DNA of 64,000 nucleotides from Halobaculum sp. CBA1158 (GTDB lineage Archaea; Halobacteriota; Halobacteria; Halobacteriales; Haloferacaceae). Of the stretch, positions 60,312 to 64,000 are shown piece by piece (position 1 is the stretch's first letter; each line of letters begins with the position of its first letter). The notes beneath the pieces are model-generated. The model was given only the letters and a program-made list of their open reading frames with translations. It ran no database searches and had not been told where the DNA came from. Location: the NCBI RefSeq assembly GCF_021431925.1, contig NZ_CP090371.1, positions 2,108,001 through 2,172,000 of the forward strand. The letters are read 5' to 3'. The translations under genes were made by a program, and so were the position numbers.

Positions 60312-61376
60312 GTGCGCGTCCTCGACTACCTCGAACTGTCGTCGCGGCTCGACCGCGCCGGCATCGGTACCGCCCACGACCAGCAGGTCGCGGCGCTGGA
60401 ACGCGCCCGCGAGGCCGGCGCGGACGTGCGGGTCGTCACCTCCCCGTGGTCCGGCGGCGACCCGGTCGCCGGCGTCGAGTCCGGCCTGCGCGGTCGGGGG
60501 TTCCTCGTCGACGCCGACGTGATCCACCTGAACCTCATCGGCCCCGCGAGCGTCGCGCTCGCCCGCCACGCGAGGCGCACGGACACGCCGCTGGTCCTGC
60601 ATTGTCACGTCACGAGCGAGGACTTCCGCGAGAGCTTCCGGGGGTCGAACGCCGTCGCGCCCGCGCTCCGACGGTACCTCCGGTGGTTCTACTCGCGGGC
60701 GGACCTCGTGCTCACGCCCTCGGAGTACACCAAGCGCCGGCTGCTCGAGTACCCGGTCGACGCGCCGATCCGGGCGATATCCAACGGCATCGACCGCGAC
60801 TCCGTCGCCGACCACGAGGCGTACCGCGAGGCGTACCGCGAGCGGTTCGACCTCGACGGGGTCGTGATGTTCGCGGTCGGCTCCGTCTTCGAGCGCAAGG
60901 GCCTCACGGACTTCTGCGAGGTCGCGAGGCGAACCGACCACGACTTCGCCTGGTTCGGCACGGTCGACTCCGGGCCGCAGGCGTCGCCGACGGTGACGCG
61001 GTGGACGAGCGACCCGCCCGAGAACGTCACATTCACCGGCTGGGTCGACGACAAGCCCGGCGCGTTCGGCGCGGGCGACGTGTTCTTCTTCCCGTCGAAG
61101 GAGGAGAACCAGGGCATCGTCGTGCTGGAAGCGATGGCCTGCGGGAAGCCCTGCGTGCTCCGGGACATCCCGGTGTTCCGCGAGTACTTCGAGCACGGTC
61201 ACGACTGCCTGCTGTGTGACTCTCGCGAGGAGTTCGTCGGCGCTTTGAACCGCCTCGCGGACGATCCCGACCTCAGAGAGCGACTCGGCGAGAACGCCCG
61301 CGAGACGGCCGCCGAACACTCGCTGGACCGCGTGGGCGAGGAGCTCGTCGCGATCTACGATGACCTCCTGGCGTGA
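60312..61376 (+). CDS. Glycosyltransferase family 4 (GT-B fold)
   Basis: A 354-residue retaining glycosyltransferase from GTG 60312. The N-terminal domain ('IGTAHDQQVAALERAREAGA', 'VIHLNLIGPASVALARHARR') binds acceptor, and the C-terminal domain holds 'VMFAVGSVFERKGLTDFCEV' and 'FFPSKEENQGIVVLEAMACG', whose 'E-x7-E' motif (EENQGIVVLE) binds the sugar nucleotide. Likely a cytoplasmic lipid or protein-linked sugar assembly enzyme. A second glycosyltransferase follows 96 bases downstream. Confidence 0.9.
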   Translation: MRVLDYLELSSRLDRAGIGTAHDQQVAALERAREAGADVRVVTSPWSGGDPVAGVESGLRGRGFLVDADVIHLNLIGPASVALARHARRTDTPLVLHCHVTSEDFRESFRGSNAVAPALRRYLRWFYSRADLVLTPSEYTKRRLLEYPVDAPIRAISNGIDRDSVADHEAYREAYRERFDLDGVVMFAVGSVFERKGLTDFCEVARRTDHDFAWFGTVDSGPQASPTVTRWTSDPPENVTFTGWVDDKPGAFGAGDVFFFPSKEENQGIVVLEAMACGKPCVLRDIPVFREYFEHGHDCLLCDSREEFVGALNRLADDPDLRERLGENARETAAEHSLDRVGEELVAIYDDLLA

Positions 61377-61407
61377 CCGTCTCACTTCTGGCGTGACCGT
61401 CTCACTC
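61368..61407. repeat. 20-base tandem duplication across a stop codon
   Basis: CTGGCGTGACCGTCTCACT(T/C) occurs at 61368-61387 and again at 61388-61407. The first copy contains the last two codons and the TGA of the preceding glycosyltransferase gene; the second lies immediately after. It looks like a slippage duplication with no effect on the protein. Confidence 0.85.
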
Positions 61408-61472
61408 GAGCCGACCGGGTCGCGGCCGCGAGACGCAAACGGTTTGAACGCCACCGGAGAAGGCCTCGGCGA

Positions 61473-62600
61473 GTGACTCCCCGGACCGTCGCCGCGTTCA
61501 CCGACACGTACCTGCCCACGGTGAACGGCGTCACCTACACGCTGGAGTCGTGGCGCGAGTGCTGGCGTGACCGCGGCGGCCGCATGGACGTGGTGTTCCC
61601 CGGCGCGCCCGGCCACGAACCGGGCGACGGCGAGTACACCACACGGAGCGTCGGCTTCCCGTTTTACGACGGGTTCCGACTCGGACTGCCCGGGGTCCCG
61701 GACGCCGTCCGCGACGCGGACGTGGTACACGCGCACACGCCGTTCGCGCTCGGCCTCTCGGGGTGGTATCTCGCCCGACGGATCGACGCGCCGCTGGTCG
61801 CGTCCTACCACACCCCGACGGCCGAGTACGCCGACTACCTCGCCAACGGCGCGGCCGCGACCGTCGTCGAGGGGGCCGCCCGACGCTACGAGCGCCGGTA
61901 CATGAACGCCGCCGACGCCGTGGTGGTCCCCAGCGAGCCCGCCGGCGAGCACCTCCGCGACATCGGCGTCCGCTCGCGGATCGAGGTCGTCCCCAACGGG
62001 GTCGACACCGAGTTCTTCTCCCGGCCCGGTGAGGACGCGCTCGCGGCCTTCCGCGAGGAGTACGACCTCCCCGAGTGCGGGACGGGGGCCCTCGTCGGGT
62101 ACACCGGCCGGCACGGCTTCGAGAAGGACCTCCCCGAGATCCCGCCGGCGGTCGCCGCCGCAGACGCCGACGCGACGCTCGTGTTCGGCGGCGACGGCCC
62201 CGCCCGCGACGCCCTCGAGGACGCCTGCGAGGAGGCCGGCGTCGACGCGCGCTTCCTCGGGTTCCTCCCCCGTGAGGACCTCCCCGCCTTCTACGCGAGC
62301 CTCGACGCCTTCTGTTTCCCCTCGCCCGTCGAGACGCAGGGGCTGGTCGCGCTGGAGGCCAACGCCTGCGGCACGCCCGTCGTCGGCGTCGACGACGGCG
62401 CGCTCGCCGACACGGTCCGCGAGGGCGAGACGGGCTACCGCTACCCCCGCGGCGACACCGCCGCCTTCGCCGACGCCATCGACCGAACCCTCGCCGAGCG
62501 CGAGGCGCTCTCGGAGGGCTGTCTCGCCCGTCGCGAGGCGACGAGCGTCGAGCACGCGGTCGACCGACTGGCGGAGGTGTACGACGCGGTGGACGACTGA
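61473..62600 (+). CDS. Glycosyltransferase family 4, lipid glucosyltransferase-like
   Basis: A 375-residue GT-B enzyme from GTG 61473. 'AFTDTYLPTVNGVTYTLESW' is the N-terminus typical of 1,2-diacylglycerol 3-glucosyltransferase and related proteins. 'VHAHTPFALGLSGWYLARRI' and 'VVPSEPAGEHLRDIGVRSRI' follow, and the donor motif is 'FPSPVETQGLVALEANACGT' (E-x7-E). It probably glycosylates a membrane lipid. It stands in tandem with the glycosyltransferase at 60312-61376, perhaps as one operon. Confidence 0.9.
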   Translation: MTPRTVAAFTDTYLPTVNGVTYTLESWRECWRDRGGRMDVVFPGAPGHEPGDGEYTTRSVGFPFYDGFRLGLPGVPDAVRDADVVHAHTPFALGLSGWYLARRIDAPLVASYHTPTAEYADYLANGAAATVVEGAARRYERRYMNAADAVVVPSEPAGEHLRDIGVRSRIEVVPNGVDTEFFSRPGEDALAAFREEYDLPECGTGALVGYTGRHGFEKDLPEIPPAVAAADADATLVFGGDGPARDALEDACEEAGVDARFLGFLPREDLPAFYASLDAFCFPSPVETQGLVALEANACGTPVVGVDDGALADTVREGETGYRYPRGDTAAFADAIDRTLAEREALSEGCLARREATSVEHAVDRLAEVYDAVDD

Positions 62601-62643
62601 GCCGAGATCGGTTCCGGTGGGTCGCGGTCTGCGTCGGTCCGCG

Positions 62644-62952
62644 TCAGTCGCCCGTGGCCGCGATCACGTCCACGTTGGCGTCGATGTCGGGCTCTTCGAC
62701 GAACAGTTCGTCCGCCCGTTCGAGGAGTTCGGTGGCGATCTCCCCCTCCAGGTGCGCCTGTCGCCCCGCCTCGTCGGGGAAGGTGTCGAAGATGCCGAAG
62801 CGCGTCTCGTCGAACCGGACGGCGTACCACGTCGTCATCCCCTCCTCGGCCTCGGCGGCCTCGCGCGCGTCGCGGAGGAACTGTGCCACCGTCTCCGCCT
62901 CGTCGGGCTTCGCCTCGAACCGTGCCAGGATCGCGAGTTCGGAGTCTCCCAT
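62644..62952 (-). CDS. Antibiotic biosynthesis monooxygenase (ABM) domain protein
   Basis: A 102-residue ferredoxin-like protein from ATG 62952. 'LAILARFEAKPDEAETVAQF' and 'TTWYAVRFDETRFGIFDTFP', then 'GRQAHLEGEIATELLERADE', match the ABM/YgiN quinol monooxygenase fold. It may oxidise a quinol-like substrate or act in stress response. The longer frame upstream reads into repeats and is not used. Confidence 0.85.
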   Translation of the reverse strand: MGDSELAILARFEAKPDEAETVAQFLRDAREAAEAEEGMTTWYAVRFDETRFGIFDTFPDEAGRQAHLEGEIATELLERADELFVEEPDIDANVDVIAATGD

Positions 62953-63039
62953 GCGAACGGATTCACGGACGAAACACACAAGTAGTCGCCACAGGCGGCG
63001 AGTGCCCCGGATCCGAAGGGACCATACGGCTGCCTCCGC

Positions 63040-63113
63040 GGTCGCCATCGCCGTCGCGGTCGCAGTCCGCCTCACGGTCGCGGTCGGCGTCGCCATCGCG
63101 GGCGACTGGGACC
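63040..63113. repeat. CGTCGCGGTCGC-type minisatellite
   Basis: Tandem imperfect units of GTCGCCATCGCCGTCGCGGTC and CTCACGGTCGCGGTCGGC lie upstream of the ABM gene (minus strand) and downstream of the Gly/Met-rich gene. Same theme as the other intergenic tracts. Confidence 0.7.
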
Positions 63114-63143
63114 CGGGCGGCTCGGCCCACGGACCTCGCCGTT

Positions 63144-63192
63144 CACGAGACCCGCGGTCTCGTGAGCTCGAAAATCGCGACGCGATTTTCGA
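63144..63192. terminator. Cluster of two inverted repeats, possible terminator or repeat element
   Basis: First inverted repeat: CACGAGAC (63144-63151) and GTCTCGTG (63157-63164), loop CCGCG. Second: TCGAAAATCGCG (63168-63179) and CGCGATTTTCGA (63181-63192), nearly a perfect 25-base palindrome. Together they form two adjacent hairpins 55-103 bases after the stop of the minus-strand Gly/Met-rich gene. They could be a bidirectional terminator or a dispersed repetitive element. Confidence 0.55.
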
Positions 63193-63246
63193 ACGCCGAC
63201 GTTTCGAGGCCTCTCCCGCTTCGCTCGGTCGGCCTCGCTAGCCTCG

Positions 63247-63669
63247 CTAGTCCTCGAGCGCCTGCGCGATCCGCTGGAGCTGCCGGGTCGCGTCGCGGAC
63301 CTCGTCGCGGAGCTGTCGGACCTCCCTCACGAGTTCCTCGTTGCCGACCGACTCCTCCTCGCCGCCGGGACCGCCGCCCATGCCGGGCGGACCGCCGCCC
63401 ATCCCGCCGGGGCCGCCACCGCCGCCCATCATGCCGCCCATCATCTGCGCGAAGGGGTTGCCGCCGCCGCCCATCCCGCCGGGACCGCCGCCACCGCCCA
63501 TCATCTCCTCCGGGGAGGGCGCGCCGCCCTCGCCCTCCTCGCGCTCCTGCTCGCGTCGCTCGCGGATCTCCTCGACCCGCTCGCGGAAGGACTTCTCTTC
63601 GCCGTCGTCCCCGTTGGTGTCACCGCCCTCGGCTCCGTCGCCGGCGTCGGTCGGGTCGTCGTCTGCCAT
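63247..63669 (-). CDS. Gly/Met-rich acidic haloarchaeal protein with coiled-coil ends
   Basis: A 140-residue protein from ATG 63669. An acidic N-terminus and helix 'SFRERVEEIRERREQEREEG' precede a low-complexity core of G-G-M-G-G-G units (~55-105, 'PEEMMGGGGGPGGMGGGG', 'FAQMMGGMMGGGGGPGGM'), followed by a second helix 'LVREVRQLRDEVRDATRQLQ'. No catalytic motif is visible. Met-rich segments can bind copper or act as flexible linkers, but no evidence favours either. The codon pattern is haloarchaeal and the frame clean. Confidence 0.75.
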   Translation of the reverse strand: MADDDPTDAGDGAEGGDTNGDDGEEKSFRERVEEIRERREQEREEGEGGAPSPEEMMGGGGGPGGMGGGGNPFAQMMGGMMGGGGGPGGMGGGPPGMGGGPGGEEESVGNEELVREVRQLRDEVRDATRQLQRIAQALED

Positions 63670-63758
63670 GGACCGCGGTTCGGCCCGCCCGCCGAAAAGG
63701 GTTGTTCCTCGGAGGGCGGAACCGAGCCCTCTTATGCGGCGGACCCGGATGGAGGCGC

Positions 63759-64000
63759 GTGTTCGCGGACCGGTCCGACGCGCTCGTCGACGACGCGCCC
63801 CACCGCGGATACGGGGTCGCCGTCACGCCCGGCGTGAGGGGGCCCTGCGCGCTCGTGACGGGCTACGGACCGGCGAACCGGCTGCTGACGTGGCGCGACG
63901 GCGCGCTCCGGGACGTCGCCACGCCCGCCGTGGCCGACGAGGGGCGACACGCCATCGGCGTCGTCGCGGCCGACCTCGACGCCGACGGCGACGAGGAGCT
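63759..64000 (+). CDS. FG-GAP/VCBS repeat protein, N-terminal part (cut by window end)
   Basis: Open from the GTG at 63759 through the window end, about 80 residues. 'VFADRSDALVDDAPHRGYGV' and 'VVAADLDADGDEEL' correspond to an FG-GAP repeat with the calcium-binding D-x-D-x-D-G-D-x-E loop typical of ASPIC/UnbV- or VCBS-type proteins. A TATA-like CTTATG lies at 63731-63736, about 23 bases upstream. The remainder of the gene lies beyond the window. Confidence 0.7.
   Translation, partial: MFADRSDALVDDAPHRGYGVAVTPGVRGPCALVTGYGPANRLLTWRDGALRDVATPAVADEGRHAIGVVAADLDADGDEE

Noticed and set aside
60216-62555. Minus-strand open frame of about 779 codons
   Set aside because: Antisense to two clear glycosyltransferase genes with complete family motifs; rejected as a shadow.
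1-64000. tRNA, rRNA, complete insertion sequences and replication origin
   Set aside because: No cloverleaf-like sequence, rRNA core motif, transposase signature, Orc/Cdc6 gene or origin repeats were recognised by reading; a covariance-model scan would settle small RNAs.

Overview
The window is a GC-rich, gene-dense chromosomal segment of a halophilic archaeon (class Halobacteria). Three things show this. The proteins are strongly acidic (Asp/Glu-rich, Lys-poor). Archaeal information-processing genes are present: TFE, TFS, RNase P component 4, Trm56, NAC, SBDS and an S10 paralogue. Most genes lack a Shine-Dalgarno sequence and look leaderless, often starting at GTG. Haloarchaea-only families (HEWD, DUF5787, DUF5797, DUF5789, DUF5803, DUF5821) and a sensory rhodopsin/transducer pair agree. 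Genus cannot be fixed from the sequence. No rRNA, tRNA, CRISPR array, complete insertion sequence or replication origin was recognised.

Layout. 1-2520: the end of an unidentified gene, a redoxin, a low-GC membrane-protein gene, a 420-base gene-poor stretch holding a decayed copy of the 3' end of the neighbouring squalene/phytoene synthase gene, and a lone archaellin gene. 2546-8873: isoprenoid synthase, acyl-CoA dehydrogenase, MscS/YhbY/Rpp21 cluster, Nnr and MoaC. 8946-15152: SBDS, FUN14, HflX, inositol-phosphatase family, thioredoxin, ArfC, S10-like, Nudix. 15196-22140: DUF5787, DUF5797, enoyl-CoA hydratase, ZIP transporter, DUF5789, TFS, Trm56, two nucleotide-binding oxidoreductase/epimerase genes separated by a minisatellite. 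22160-23802: a secreted subtilisin with a BsuPI-type inhibitor gene just downstream. 23971-27274: DUF2797 and the htrI-sopI phototaxis operon. 27298-36571: MutS-like ATPase, ribbon-helix-helix regulator, MFS permease, membrane winged-helix protein plus an apparently inactive subtilase, XPD-like helicase. 36606-44640: small enzymes, HEWD protein, PGP phosphatase, tfe-DUF2110-DUF5803 operon, unknown haloarchaeal genes, and the nac-trmI pair. 44754-49463: creatininase-family/hydratase pair, O-methyltransferase, and an unrecognised Tat-protein/membrane-protein pair. 49539-64000: CopD-like membrane protein, methylmalonyl-CoA mutase and epimerase separated by an unrelated two-gene block, a secreted thermonuclease fusion protein with a perfect palindrome at its start, MenE, acyl-CoA dehydrogenase, two glycosyltransferases, a monooxygenase-like protein, a Gly/Met-rich protein and the start of an FG-GAP protein.

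Functional links: acyl-CoA dehydrogenases, enoyl-CoA hydratase, mutase and epimerase fit fatty-acid and propionyl-CoA oxidation. ArfC, and possibly the creatininase-family enzyme (ArfB-like), fit riboflavin/F420 precursor synthesis. htrI-sopI and archaellin fit phototaxis.

Most unusual features: a two-copy intergenic element of unknown nature (13321-13440 and 46328-46496), an SRI-type rhodopsin with Gln instead of the functionally important His166, a nuclease flanked by two related glutamine-amidotransferase-like domains, minisatellites of a shared GTCGCGGTCGC type in both coding and intergenic DNA, and an hflX gene without a usable start codon at the expected position.
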